50,686 nucleotides of DNA. Source: an uncultured Faecalibacterium sp. Its GTDB lineage: Bacteria > Bacillota > Clostridia > Oscillospirales > Ruminococcaceae. Where the stretch lies: contig CAKSWG010000014.1 of assembly GCA_934511465.1 (NCBI GenBank), forward strand, positions 1-50,686. Reading direction: 5' to 3'. The notes below the pieces were generated by a model, which was given only the letters and a program-made list of their open reading frames with translations, had not been told where the DNA came from and ran no database searches. Positions 38,984-46,521 of this stretch are shown here, piece after piece. The first letter of the stretch is position 1; every line of letters starts with the position of its first letter. The position numbers and the translations under genes are program-made.

Positions 38984-41086
38984 TTAAGCCTTCAGCTGCG
39001 GGGCCTTGTTCTCCGGCAGGAGGTTGGTCATGCTCTTCAGGCTGATGCCAATGGTGGAAAGATTGTGCAGCATGGCAGAAGCAGCCGGCTGCAAAATGCC
39101 CAGCGCACCCAGCGCGATGAGCGCCGAGTTGAAGGTGAGCACAAAGCGGTAGTTCGCATGCACGCGCTTTTGCAGGGAGTCGGCAATGGCCTTGAGGGCC
39201 ACCAGCTCCTCCAGACTGTCGGCCTTGATGGTCACATCTGCGATCTCGCGGGCGATGGCAGCGCCGGAGTTGATGGCAATGCCGATATCGGCAGCGGACA
39301 AGGCAGGCGAGTCATTGATACCGTCACCGATCATCACCACGGTGTGGCCCTCGGCCTTGGCCTGCTGCACAAAGTTTGCCTTATCCTCGGGCAGCACCTC
39401 GGAAAAGAAGCGGTCCACGCCCACCTGCTTTGCAATGGCGGCGGCGGTGCGCTCGCTGTCGCCGGTCATCATAACGGTGTTCCGGATGCCCAGTGCGCGC
39501 AGACCGTTCAGCACGGCAGCGGCTTCCGGGCGCAGCGGGTCGGAAATGCAGATCACACCCACCAGCTGGCCGCTGGCCGCCATGTACAGGTGCGAATACT
39601 CCGGCTTGAGGGCATCGAACTTTGCCTGCTCATCTGCGGGGACGATGCACTTTTCATCCTCGAACACAAAGTGGTGGCTGCCAATGACCACGCGCTCGCC
39701 GCCCACACGGCTTGCGATGCCGTGGGCTACGATGTACTCCACCTCGGAGTGCATCTCCTCATGAGAGATGCCGCGCTCCTTGGCGGCACGCACCACGGCG
39801 TTGGCCATGGAGTGGGGGAAGTGCTCTTCCAGACAGGCGGCCAGCTGCAATACTTCGCGCTCGCCGCAGCCGGAGAAGGGCACGACCTCCACCACCTGCG
39901 GGGTGGCACGGGTGAGGGTGCCGGTCTTGTCGAACACGATGGTGTCTGCCTTGGACAGGGCTTCCAGATACTTGCCGCCCTTGACGGTGATGTGGTAGCT
40001 GCCGCACTCACGCATGGCAGAAAGCACGGCCAGCGGCATGGAGAGCTTGAGCGCACAGGAGAAGTCCACCATCAGGCAGGAGATGGCGCGGGTGGCGTTG
40101 CGGGTGAGCAGATAGGTGACCACCGTTGCGCCCAGACACCAGGGCACCAGCTTGTCGGCCAGCACCAGCGCACGGTTCTCGGTGCTGGACTTGAGCTTTT
40201 CGGATTCCTCGATCATGGCCACGATCTTGTCGTAGCGGTTGGAACCGCCCTCGGCCTTGGCGATAAAGACGCACTCGCCCTCCTCCACAACGGTGCCGGC
40301 ATAGAGGGTGGAGCCCTCTGCCTTGCGCACCGGCATGGCTTCGCCGGTCAGGGCAGCCTGATTCACCATGGCTTCGCCTTCCAGCACGGTGCCGTCCAGA
40401 GGGATCATGTTGCCGCTGCGCACGACCACCTCATCGCCGGAGCGTACTTTGGTCAGAGGCACCAGCACTTCGGTGCCCTGACTGCGCACCCATACCTTGT
40501 CCACGTTCAGGGCCATGCTGCGGGCCAGATCGTCCAGACTCTTCTTGCGGGTCCACTCTTCCAGCAGAGAACCCAGATTCAGCAGGAACATGACAGAACC
40601 GGCGGTGCCAAAGTCGCCGCGCAGCAGCGAGACGCCGATGGACAAAGCGTCCAGCACCTCCACTTCCAGCCTGCGGCTCAGCACGCAGCGCACACCCTTC
40701 CAGAGAAAGTGGATGGAGCGGAAGGCGGTGTAGACAGCGTCAAGGGGTGCGGGCAGGAACAGCTTGCGCAGGCAGCGGCCTGCCACCAGATCGAACATTT
40801 TATCCTGATATTCCCGGTTCAACCTGCGGCTGTCAGTGGAGGTGACCAGAGCGTCATACTCGGCCACATCGAACTTGTAGCCCGCCAGAACAGCGATGGC
40901 AGCGGAACGTCTGCCGGTATAGGTGATGACCACATCGCCGGTGCGCTCGTAAACGGTGGCATGGACAATGGCGTCATGGTGGTTCAGATAAGCTTCCAGC
41001 ACATCGGCACGGTGCAGGGTCATGCGGACTTTTTCCACATGCACGCGCATCCGGCCCTTGCCTTCATGCAGAATGGTACATTTCAT
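38984..41086 (-). CDS. P1B-type metal-transporting ATPase, ferrosome FezB-like
   Basis: 700 residues. N-terminal ~80 residues form an HMA-like domain without CxxC (ILHEGKGRMRVHVEKVRM). All catalytic motifs are present: TGE (about residue 247), DKTGTLT (D386), HFPHS (HP motif), MTGDSE (about 540), GDGIND (587-592). The transmembrane metal motif is SCALKLSMP (343-351) instead of CPC, as in the P1B-6-like group, which includes FezB of ferrosome loci. The gene just upstream, a small DUF6110-type protein (41283-41564), is the usual partner. ATG 41086 is 12 bases from AAGAAAGG; a TTG at 41095 is 3 bases from it. A terminator and a palindrome lie between the two genes. Iron as substrate is inferred from the family. 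Confidence 0.88.
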   Translation of the reverse strand: MKCTILHEGKGRMRVHVEKVRMTLHRADVLEAYLNHHDAIVHATVYERTGDVVITYTGRRSAAIAVLAGYKFDVAEYDALVTSTDSRRLNREYQDKMFDLVAGRCLRKLFLPAPLDAVYTAFRSIHFLWKGVRCVLSRRLEVEVLDALSIGVSLLRGDFGTAGSVMFLLNLGSLLEEWTRKKSLDDLARSMALNVDKVWVRSQGTEVLVPLTKVRSGDEVVVRSGNMIPLDGTVLEGEAMVNQAALTGEAMPVRKAEGSTLYAGTVVEEGECVFIAKAEGGSNRYDKIVAMIEESEKLKSSTENRALVLADKLVPWCLGATVVTYLLTRNATRAISCLMVDFSCALKLSMPLAVLSAMRECGSYHITVKGGKYLEALSKADTIVFDKTGTLTRATPQVVEVVPFSGCGEREVLQLAACLEEHFPHSMANAVVRAAKERGISHEEMHSEVEYIVAHGIASRVGGERVVIGSHHFVFEDEKCIVPADEQAKFDALKPEYSHLYMAASGQLVGVICISDPLRPEAAAVLNGLRALGIRNTVMMTGDSERTAAAIAKQVGVDRFFSEVLPEDKANFVQQAKAEGHTVVMIGDGINDSPALSAADIGIAINSGAAIAREIADVTIKADSLEELVALKAIADSLQKRVHANYRFVLTFNSALIALGALGILQPAASAMLHNLSTIGISLKSMTNLLPENKAPQLKA

Positions 41087-41170
41087 ATTGCGCAAAGACC
41101 TTTCTTATGCAGTAAAACGGCGGGGTGCGCCTGCATCCGGTCTACAGGCTTGCCGCCTTATTCCCCACTT

Positions 41171-41187
41171 TGTCACTTGCAGTGACA
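41171..41187. promoter_or_regulatory. Palindrome upstream of the P1B ATPase
   Basis: TGTCACT TGC AGTGACA: two 7-bp arms around 3 bases, in the 196-bp gap between the small partner gene and the ATPase gene. Looks like a dimeric-repressor operator; no promoter is clear beside it. Confidence 0.5.
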
Positions 41188-41202
41188 TTTCTCTATCGTT
41201 CA

Positions 41203-41230
41203 CAAAAAAGAGCCGCCCGAAGGCGGCTCG
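41203..41230 (-). terminator. Terminator between the FezA-like and FezB-like genes
   Basis: On the minus strand GAGCCGCC TTCG GGCGGCTC followed by TTTTTT: an 8-bp stem with the very stable UUCG loop. It would stop or reduce readthrough into the ATPase gene, giving more of the small protein than the ATPase. Confidence 0.85.
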
Positions 41231-41282
41231 AAAGCCACACAGGGGCTTTCCATACTTTCAGATACGCCCTGAGAACAAAGGG

Positions 41283-41564
41283 TCACTCAGCGGTCTCTTC
41301 GGTGGTCTCCTCGGCGGCATCCTCGATCACAGCAGCCTCGGCTTCAACAGCACGAGCCTCGTTGATGGCCTTTGCATCGGCCAGAATGTCACCAGCCTGC
41401 TCCTGCACCTTGCTGACGGTCTCCATGGTGGAGTCCTTCATGCGCAGCACGGCAGCGGTGGTCTGGGTGTAGACCTTCTTGGCGTCCTTGCTGGACAGCA
41501 GCTTGAAACCGGCAGAACCGAACAGAGTGCCGGCGGCGAACAGTGCGATCTTCTTGATATCCAT
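41283..41564 (-). CDS. Small DUF6110-type protein, ferrosome FezA-like
   Basis: 93 residues. The N-terminus is a short hydrophobic stretch (IALFAAGTLFGSAGFKLL, residues ~5-22), followed by SSKDAKKVYTQTTAAVLRMK and DSTMETVSKVQEQAGDILAD, a helical region, and an acidic Glu/Ala tail. This layout and sequence match the small hydrophobic protein encoded beside P1B-6-like ATPases in many anaerobes; in C. difficile and Desulfovibrio that protein (FezA) is required for ferrosome formation. The family match is from memory of the pattern and should be checked. Start ATG 41564 with GGTAGGGAAG. Confidence 0.82.
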   Translation of the reverse strand: MDIKKIALFAAGTLFGSAGFKLLSSKDAKKVYTQTTAAVLRMKDSTMETVSKVQEQAGDILADAKAINEARAVEAEAAVIEDAAEETTEETAE

Positions 41565-41683
41565 AGTAACTTCCCTACCTTTTCTATTTCCTGTCAGAGA
41601 CCCTGCATCCGCAGGACCTGTAAGATGAATATGCCGGCCCAAAAGCCGGAGAACAGGGTGGACATTTCCCTTCTGTCGAGCCT

Positions 41684-41711
41684 ATTGTAGCACAGAATTT
41701 ACCATTTTCAA
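41684..41711 (-). promoter_or_regulatory. Promoter of the FezA-like gene
   Basis: On the minus strand TTGAAA, 16-base spacer, TACAAT, about 120 bases upstream of the start. A second palindrome ACAAACT AC AGTTTGT lies upstream at 41791-41806 in a 190-bp gene-free stretch (41712-41902). Confidence 0.65.
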
Positions 41712-41790
41712 GCTTTTTCTTGAATGTTAATACATGTAAACTTTTTACGATGTGTAGTTAGAAAAAGCTATCTTTAACGCGTTTTTTGAG

Positions 41791-41806
41791 ACAAACTACA
41801 GTTTGT
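41791..41806. promoter_or_regulatory. ACAAACT-AC-AGTTTGT palindrome
   Basis: A perfect inverted repeat with 7-bp arms, about 80 bases upstream of the FezA-like promoter. Several TTTGTAAA-like fragments surround it. Possible operator or activator site. Confidence 0.4.
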
Positions 41807-41902
41807 AAATGGAAACTAACCGGCAGATGGGACGAGAAAGAATTTCCGGTTTGTAAAAAATCCTGGTTTGGAAATGCAGTTTGCCGCCACGGCCCTTCTC
41901 TG

Positions 41903-41946
41903 TAAAAAAGCAGCCCGGAAAAATCCGCAGATTTTTCCGGGCTGCT
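41903..41946 (-). terminator. serA terminator
   Basis: A perfect 17-bp stem, AGCAGCCCGGAAAAATC, with TGCG loop on the minus strand and a following T-run, just after the serA stop. Confidence 0.93.
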
Positions 41947-41972
41947 AAAATAAAAATCGTTTTCCGCTTGCT

Positions 41973-43133
41973 TTACAGGATGCGCACCCGGATCACGGCG
42001 GGGATGGCAGCCAGCTTTTCGGCCAGCTTCTTGTCCACAGCACCGGTAGCATCCAGCATGGTGTAGGCCATGTTCTTCTTGCTCTTGTTCACCATGTTTT
42101 CGATGTTCAGGCCGGCTTCGGTGGTCAGGGCGGTGATCTGGCTGATCATGCCGGGCTCGTTTTTGTGGATGATGCAGATGCGCTTGCCGCCGGCGCGGGG
42201 CTGGTTGACCTCCGGCATGTTCACCGAGTGAGCGATGTTGCCGTTTTTCAGGTAGTCGCTCAGCTCCTTTGCGGCCATCACGGCGCAGTTGTCCTCAGCT
42301 TCCGGGGTGGAAGCGCCCAGATGCGGGGTGCACACGATGCCGGGCTTGCCGAGGATGGCCTCAGACGGGAAGTCGGTCATGTAGCCGGACACCTTGCCGG
42401 TCTCCATGGCTTCCAGCAGGGCTTCGGTGTTGACCAGTTCGCCGCGGGCGTAGTTCAGGATCTTCACGCCGTCCTTGCACAGGGCAAGGGTCTGGGTGTT
42501 GATGGTGTCCTTGGTGGTGGGCAGGTAGGGCACATGGATGGTGATGTAGTCGCACAGCGGCAGCATGTCGTTCAGGTTCACGCAGTGGTGTACCTGACTG
42601 CTCAGGTTCCATGCGGCGTCAATGGAGATGTAGGGGTCGTAGCCGTAGACCTCCATGCCCAGCTCAATGGCGCAGTTGGCCACGCGGGAGCCGATGGCAC
42701 CCAGACCGATGACGCCCAGCGTCTTGCCCTTGATCTCGTTGCCCACGAACTGCTTCTTGCCCTTTTCCACGGTCTTTGCCATGGCGGGGTCGCCGGTCAG
42801 GCCCTGACACCACTGGGCGGCAGCAGCCACATTGCGGCTGCCGGCGATCAGCATACCAATCACCAGCTCGGCCACAGCGTTGGCGTTGGCACCGGGGGTG
42901 TTGAACACCACGATGCCCTGCTCGCTGCAGCGCTCCAGCGGGATGTTGTTCACGCCGGCACCGGCGCGGGCGATGGCCAGAAGATTGTCGTTGAAGGCGG
43001 TATTCAGCATGTCGGCGCTGCGCACGAGGATGCCGTCCGGGGCATCGGTGTCCACAGCCACGTCAAACTGCTTGTTGTTCAGCTTTGCCAGACCCACCGG
43101 GCTGATGGCGTTCAGAGTTTTGATGGTATACAT
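41973..43133 (-). CDS. serA: D-3-phosphoglycerate dehydrogenase
   Basis: 386 residues. Substrate domain, NAD-binding loop TLGVIGLGAIGSRVANCA (about residues 138-155), catalytic NYARGELVN (Arg, about 231), and TPHLGASTPEAEDN (catalytic His, about 283), then a C-terminal ACT domain (ICIIHKNEPGMISQITALT, about 317-386). This is the compact ACT-bearing type common in Clostridia. It oxidises 3-phosphoglycerate in the first step of serine synthesis. serC lies 23 bases upstream in the same operon; no serB is seen here. Confidence 0.96.
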   Translation of the reverse strand: MYTIKTLNAISPVGLAKLNNKQFDVAVDTDAPDGILVRSADMLNTAFNDNLLAIARAGAGVNNIPLERCSEQGIVVFNTPGANANAVAELVIGMLIAGSRNVAAAAQWCQGLTGDPAMAKTVEKGKKQFVGNEIKGKTLGVIGLGAIGSRVANCAIELGMEVYGYDPYISIDAAWNLSSQVHHCVNLNDMLPLCDYITIHVPYLPTTKDTINTQTLALCKDGVKILNYARGELVNTEALLEAMETGKVSGYMTDFPSEAILGKPGIVCTPHLGASTPEAEDNCAVMAAKELSDYLKNGNIAHSVNMPEVNQPRAGGKRICIIHKNEPGMISQITALTTEAGLNIENMVNKSKKNMAYTMLDATGAVDKKLAEKLAAIPAVIRVRIL

Positions 43134-43156
43134 ATATTAAGTCCCCTCTATACACA

Positions 43157-44239
43157 TTAAGCATTTGCCTTGCGGAACTTCTCCATGAAGTCCACCAGCT
43201 TATCCACGCCCTCGGCAGGCATGGCGTTGTAGATGGAAGCGCGCATGCCGCCCACCAGACGATGGCCTTTCAGGTTCACAAAACCGGCGTCTGCCGCTTC
43301 GGCGCAGAACTTCTTGTCGAGGTCGGCGTTGGGGCTTGTGAAGGTGACGTTCATGGTGCTGCGGTAGCGGTGCTCCACGGGATTCGTGAAGAAGTCCTGA
43401 CCGTCCAGATAGTCGTACAGCACCTTGGCCTTGGCTTCGTTGATCTTCTGCATGTTGGCAAGGCCGCCGATGTCGTTTTCCAGATACTTGAGCACCAGAC
43501 CGGTCATATAGATGCACCAGCACGGCGGCGTGTTGTACATGCTGTCCTTGCCCAGCAGGGTGGTGTAGTTCATCATGGTGGGCACGTTGTCGGCAGCGTG
43601 GCCCAGCAGGTCGTCGCGGACGATGGCAATGGCCATACCGGCGGGGGCCACATTCTTCTGCACGCCGAAGTAGATGCAGCCGTACTTGGTCACGTCCACG
43701 GGCTTAGAGAGGATCATGGAGCTCAGGTCTGCCACCAGAGGCACACCCTCCACCTGCGGCACCTCCACGAACTGAGTGCCGAAGATGGTGTTGTTCTGGC
43801 AGATGTGGATGTAGCTGGCGTCCTTATCATAGTTGATGGCGTTCACGTCCGGGATGTAGGTGAAGTTTTTGTCCTTGCTGGAAGCAACGATGTTCACCTC
43901 GCCGAACTTGGCGGCTTCCTTGGCGGCAAGGTTCGAGAAATTGCCGGTGACAAGGTAATCTGCCTTGCCGGTGGTCATGAAATTCAGCGGGACCATGGCG
44001 AACTGCTGGGTGGCACCGCCCTGGAAGAAACCGACCTTGTAGTTGTCGGGAATGTTCATTACCCGGCGCAGGGTGGCCTCGGTGTCTTTGATGATGGCAT
44101 CGAACCACTTGCTGCGGTGGCTCATCTCCATCACGCTCTGACCGCTGTCGCCGTACTCGAGCAGCTCTGCCTGTGCCTGCTTGAGCACCTTCTCGGGCAG
44201 CATGCTGGGGCCTGCGCTGAAGTTGTAAACTCGTGCCAT
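43157..44239 (-). CDS. serC: Phosphoserine aminotransferase
   Basis: 360 residues. N-terminal VYNFSAGPSMLPEKVL, GFFQGGATQQFAMVPLN (cofactor phosphate binding), VADLSSMILSKPVDV with VTKYGCIYFGVQKNVAPAG (PLP lysine in GVQKN), and GGMRASIYNAM near the C-terminus. It transaminates 3-phosphohydroxypyruvate with glutamate, the second step of serine synthesis. Start ATG 44239 has AAAGGGAGAGTTC; earlier Met codons in the frame have none and lie in the leader. First gene of serC-serA. A leader hairpin (GCACCGC / GCGGTGC, 44269-44290) precedes the start. Confidence 0.96.
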   Translation of the reverse strand: MARVYNFSAGPSMLPEKVLKQAQAELLEYGDSGQSVMEMSHRSKWFDAIIKDTEATLRRVMNIPDNYKVGFFQGGATQQFAMVPLNFMTTGKADYLVTGNFSNLAAKEAAKFGEVNIVASSKDKNFTYIPDVNAINYDKDASYIHICQNNTIFGTQFVEVPQVEGVPLVADLSSMILSKPVDVTKYGCIYFGVQKNVAPAGMAIAIVRDDLLGHAADNVPTMMNYTTLLGKDSMYNTPPCWCIYMTGLVLKYLENDIGGLANMQKINEAKAKVLYDYLDGQDFFTNPVEHRYRSTMNVTFTSPNADLDKKFCAEAADAGFVNLKGHRLVGGMRASIYNAMPAEGVDKLVDFMEKFRKANA

Positions 44240-44313
44240 AATGAACTCTCCCTTTCCTGTATCGCACAGCACCGCGGTTTTCTGCGGTGCGTTCTGTTGA
44301 TTGCCGTAGCCGT

Positions 44314-44343
44314 AGTATACCGGTTTTGCAGGGGCGAAAACAA
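44314..44343 (-). promoter_or_regulatory. serC-serA promoter
   Basis: On the minus strand TTGTTT, 18-base spacer, TATACT. Confidence 0.6.
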
Positions 44344-44426
44344 GAGCATCTTTGCACAAAGATACGGCGCAAAAGCCCCTGTACGGGCACAAAGCACACA
44401 AATGTCCTTAACAGAAAGACAAAAAC

Positions 44427-44535
44427 AAAGACAAGTGTAAAATATAGCCGGAAAAGCCTGATTCCATCGGCATTTCCGGCTCTTGCACTTTTGCGGAAAA
44501 ACAGGTATAATGAAGAAACAAAGACAAATGTAAAA
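44427..44535 (+). promoter_or_regulatory. BlaI-type gene promoter with twin operators
   Basis: TTGCAC (44483-44488), 17-base spacer, TATAAT (44506-44511). AAAGACAAGTGTAAAA at 44427-44442 and AAAGACAAATGTAAAA at 44520-44535 are near-identical, one upstream and one just after the start of transcription; both contain GACAA-TGTA cores like the TACA-N2-TGTA boxes bound by BlaI/MecI. Autoregulation by the downstream gene is the simplest reading. A hairpin (AGCCGGAAA...TTTCCGGCT, 44446-44481) lies between them. Confidence 0.72.
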
Positions 44536-44570
44536 ACAAAAAAGATGCGGAAAGGAGGGAGAACAGCAGG

Positions 44571-44993
44571 ATGTATGGCATCCCGGACAGTGTAAAGCCG
44601 CTTTCGGCGGCAGAGGAGCAGGTGATGCTGGCGGTGTGGGCCTGCCGTGCGCCCGCGACCCGGCGGGACATCGACGAAAAGCTGCGCGCAAAGGGCTGGG
44701 CCCCGGCGACCGTGCTCAACTTTCTTTACCGGCTGGAGGAGAAAGGCTGGGTGAAAAGCGGCAAGGACGGCAACCACAACACCTATACCCCGGCCATCAC
44801 CCGGCGCGCCTATAATGTGTGGAGCATGCGCGAACGGCTGGACACCCTCTTTGGCGGCGACCTTGCGGCGGCGGTGCACGCGCTGGTGAGCGAGAGCGGC
44901 TGCGGCCAGAGCGAGCTGGAACAGGCCATGAAGGTGCTGGAAGAAAAGCATCTGGAAGCGGAAGAATACGATTTGTATGACCCTTATGGGTAA
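44571..44993 (+). CDS. BlaI/MecI/CopY family transcriptional repressor
   Basis: 140 residues. The winged-helix domain reads LSAAEEQVMLAVWACRAPAT, then ATVLNFLYRLEEKGWVKSGKDG (recognition helix and wing), and YTPAITRRAYN; the C-terminal dimerisation helix spans about residues 85-135. Typical family members are silenced by a membrane protease (BlaR/MecR) or by copper; neither is encoded here, so the target and signal are unknown. It is a single-gene unit with a good terminator. Start ATG 44571 follows AAAGGAGGGA with a 10-base gap. Confidence 0.9.
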   Translation: MYGIPDSVKPLSAAEEQVMLAVWACRAPATRRDIDEKLRAKGWAPATVLNFLYRLEEKGWVKSGKDGNHNTYTPAITRRAYNVWSMRERLDTLFGGDLAAAVHALVSESGCGQSELEQAMKVLEEKHLEAEEYDLYDPYG

Positions 44994-45011
44994 GTGCTGC
45001 GCCGTAAAAAC

Positions 45012-45036
45012 AAAAGCTCCCATGGTGGGAGCTTTT
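45012..45036 (+). terminator. Terminator of the BlaI-type gene
   Basis: AAAAGCTCCCA TGG TGGGAGCTTTT perfect stem. Confidence 0.88.
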
Positions 45037-45039
45037 GCG

Positions 45040-45068
45040 TTGCATTGTGTCAAATTTTATGATAAAAT
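45040..45068 (+). promoter_or_regulatory. Promoter of the 27-codon mini-gene
   Basis: TTGCAT, 17-base spacer, TAAAAT, 68 bases upstream of the tiny ORF. It follows directly on the previous terminator, so the mini-gene is an independent unit. Confidence 0.7.
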
Positions 45069-45135
45069 GTCAAAGAAAAGGCGCTGCACATAACGGCAGG
45101 CGGTCGGCCCGCACTTCCGAAAGGAGGTGAGAGCC

Positions 45136-45219
45136 ATGCCGATTACATTGACGTTCCACTTGTTTGGACTTGTGTTTACGATCAAGGTAAAAAGCGAAAA
45201 CCGCCACCCTGCACGGTGA
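45136..45219 (+). CDS. 27-residue peptide gene with stop inside a hairpin
   Basis: ATG 45136 follows a near-perfect ribosome site (AAAGGAGGTGAGAGCC). The peptide begins MPITLTFHLFGLVFTIKVKS and ends ENRHPAR: alternating hydrophobic/polar, then basic. It has its own promoter (45040-45068). The stop codon TGA (45217-45219) lies in the 3' arm of the hairpin at 45197-45226, so the last codons and the terminator share bases. I recall similar short peptides in related genomes but cannot name a family. Candidates are a small membrane-active peptide, a type I-like toxin or a leader peptide; nothing here settles which. Confidence 0.62.
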   Translation: MPITLTFHLFGLVFTIKVKSENRHPAR

Positions 45220-45226
45220 CGGTTTT
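45197..45226 (+). terminator. Hairpin overlapping the mini-gene's end
   Basis: AAAACCGCCACC and GGTGACGGTTTT pair except one C-A mismatch, loop CTGCAC, followed by CTGATAAAAA rather than a long T-run; the TTTT is in the stem. Confidence 0.7.
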
Positions 45227-45330
45227 CTGATAAAAACCTAATCCCAAAAGGGCCAACCGCTTGTCGCAGTGCCTTTTCTATTTGTAGTATAGTGATTTTT
45301 TCTTGCCTTGTCAAGGGCTGGGAGGATATT

Positions 45331-46521
45331 ATGGATTGCAAACTGCGTGCCAAAAACTGCGGCGGCTGCCCGATGCTGGGCATGGACTACGCCGCACAGC
45401 TGAAACAGAAAGAAGAGACCGTGAAAAAGCTGCTGGGCAGATTCGGCCCGGTGCAGCCCATCCGGGGCATGGAAACGCCATACCACTATCGGAACAAGGT
45501 GATTTCCACCTTCACCACCGGCTGGGGTGGAAAACTTACCTCCGGCATTTACGCGGCAAACAGCCACAAGGTGCTGCCGGTGGAAAGCTGCCTTTTGCAG
45601 GACGAAGTGCTGGACAAGACCATGCTGGCCGTGCGCGCTGCGGCGGGCGTCTGCCATTACCAGCCCTTCAATGAGGATAAGGGCACCGGCCTTCTGCGTC
45701 ACTGCCTGCTGCGGCGGGGCGTCATGACCGGGCAGGTGATGGTGGTGCTGGTAACGGCCCAGCCGGTGCTGCCGGGAGCCAAAAACTTTGTCAAAGCACT
45801 GCTGACCGAAGCCGGAAAGCAGGGCGTGATCATCACCACCATCGTACAGAATGTGAACTCCCGCAAAACCAGTGTGGTGCTGGGTGAAGCGGAAAAGGTA
45901 CTGTACGGCAAGGGCTTCATTCTGGATACCCTCTGCGGCAAGACCTATGCCATCAGCCCCCGCAGCTTTTACCAGATCAACCACGCTCAGACCGAAGTGC
46001 TGTACGGCCTTGCGGTGGATGCCGCAAAGCTGACTGGCAAAGAGGTGGTGCTGGATGCCTACTGCGGCATTGGCACCATCGGCCTGACCGCCGCCGACCA
46101 CGCAAAGCAGGTGGTGGGTGTGGAGCTGAACCGCGACGCCGTGCACGATGCCATTGGCAATGCAAAGCATAATGGCGTGAAGAATGCCCACTTCTTTGCC
46201 GCCGATGCCACCCAGTGGATCGGCGAGGCTGCCGCCGCAGGCGAGCGGGCCGACGTGATCTTTATGGATCCGCCGCGGGAGGGCTCTACGCCGCAGTTTA
46301 TCGAAAGCGTGGCCCGCATGGCCCCGAAGCGTGTGGTGTACGTCAGCTGCAACCCGGTCACACTGGCCCGTGATCTTGAGCTGCTGACCCGGAAGGGATA
46401 CAAAGTGGAGAGCAGCACGCCGGTGGATATGTTCCCCCACAGTGAGCATATTGAGGTCGTGTGCAGTCTGGTGAAAAGCAACAACACAAATAACGCAAAG
46501 AAAAGGAGCACCCGCAAATGA
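45331..46521 (+). CDS. rlmD: 23S rRNA (uracil-5-)-methyltransferase, RlmD/RumA family
   Basis: 396 residues. An N-terminal four-Cys-type iron-sulfur motif is suggested by CKLRAKNCGGCPMLGMDY and a later Cys. The methyltransferase core reads YAISPRSFYQINHAQTEVLY, VLDAYCGIGTIGLTAA (SAM loop, motif I), VVGVELNRDAVHDA, VIFMDPPREGSTPQF (motif IV), and VYVSCNPVTLARDLELL, which carries the catalytic Cys. It methylates C5 of a uridine in 23S rRNA (U1939 or U747 in E. coli). No TRAM domain at the N-terminus, as in the shorter Firmicute members. Start ATG 45331 has GGGAGGATATT. The next gene overlaps by 4 bases. Confidence 0.94.
   Translation: MDCKLRAKNCGGCPMLGMDYAAQLKQKEETVKKLLGRFGPVQPIRGMETPYHYRNKVISTFTTGWGGKLTSGIYAANSHKVLPVESCLLQDEVLDKTMLAVRAAAGVCHYQPFNEDKGTGLLRHCLLRRGVMTGQVMVVLVTAQPVLPGAKNFVKALLTEAGKQGVIITTIVQNVNSRKTSVVLGEAEKVLYGKGFILDTLCGKTYAISPRSFYQINHAQTEVLYGLAVDAAKLTGKEVVLDAYCGIGTIGLTAADHAKQVVGVELNRDAVHDAIGNAKHNGVKNAHFFAADATQWIGEAAAAGERADVIFMDPPREGSTPQFIESVARMAPKRVVYVSCNPVTLARDLELLTRKGYKVESSTPVDMFPHSEHIEVVCSLVKSNNTNNAKKRSTRK

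Noticed and set aside
38891..41185. Plus-strand 764-codon frame opposite the P1B ATPase
   Set aside because: The minus-strand product has every P-type ATPase motif; the opposite frame is a compositional shadow.
41881..42066. Small plus-strand gene overlapping the end of serA
   Set aside because: It begins inside the serA terminator region, runs antisense into the ACT domain of serA and has no ribosome site.
44269..44290. Serine-responsive riboswitch or T-box before serC
   Set aside because: Only a single 7-bp hairpin is present; no T-box core or terminator.
45136..45219. Firm call of a type I toxin
   Set aside because: No antisense RNA promoter or hydrophobic membrane-spanning helix is evident; the peptide is too short to classify.
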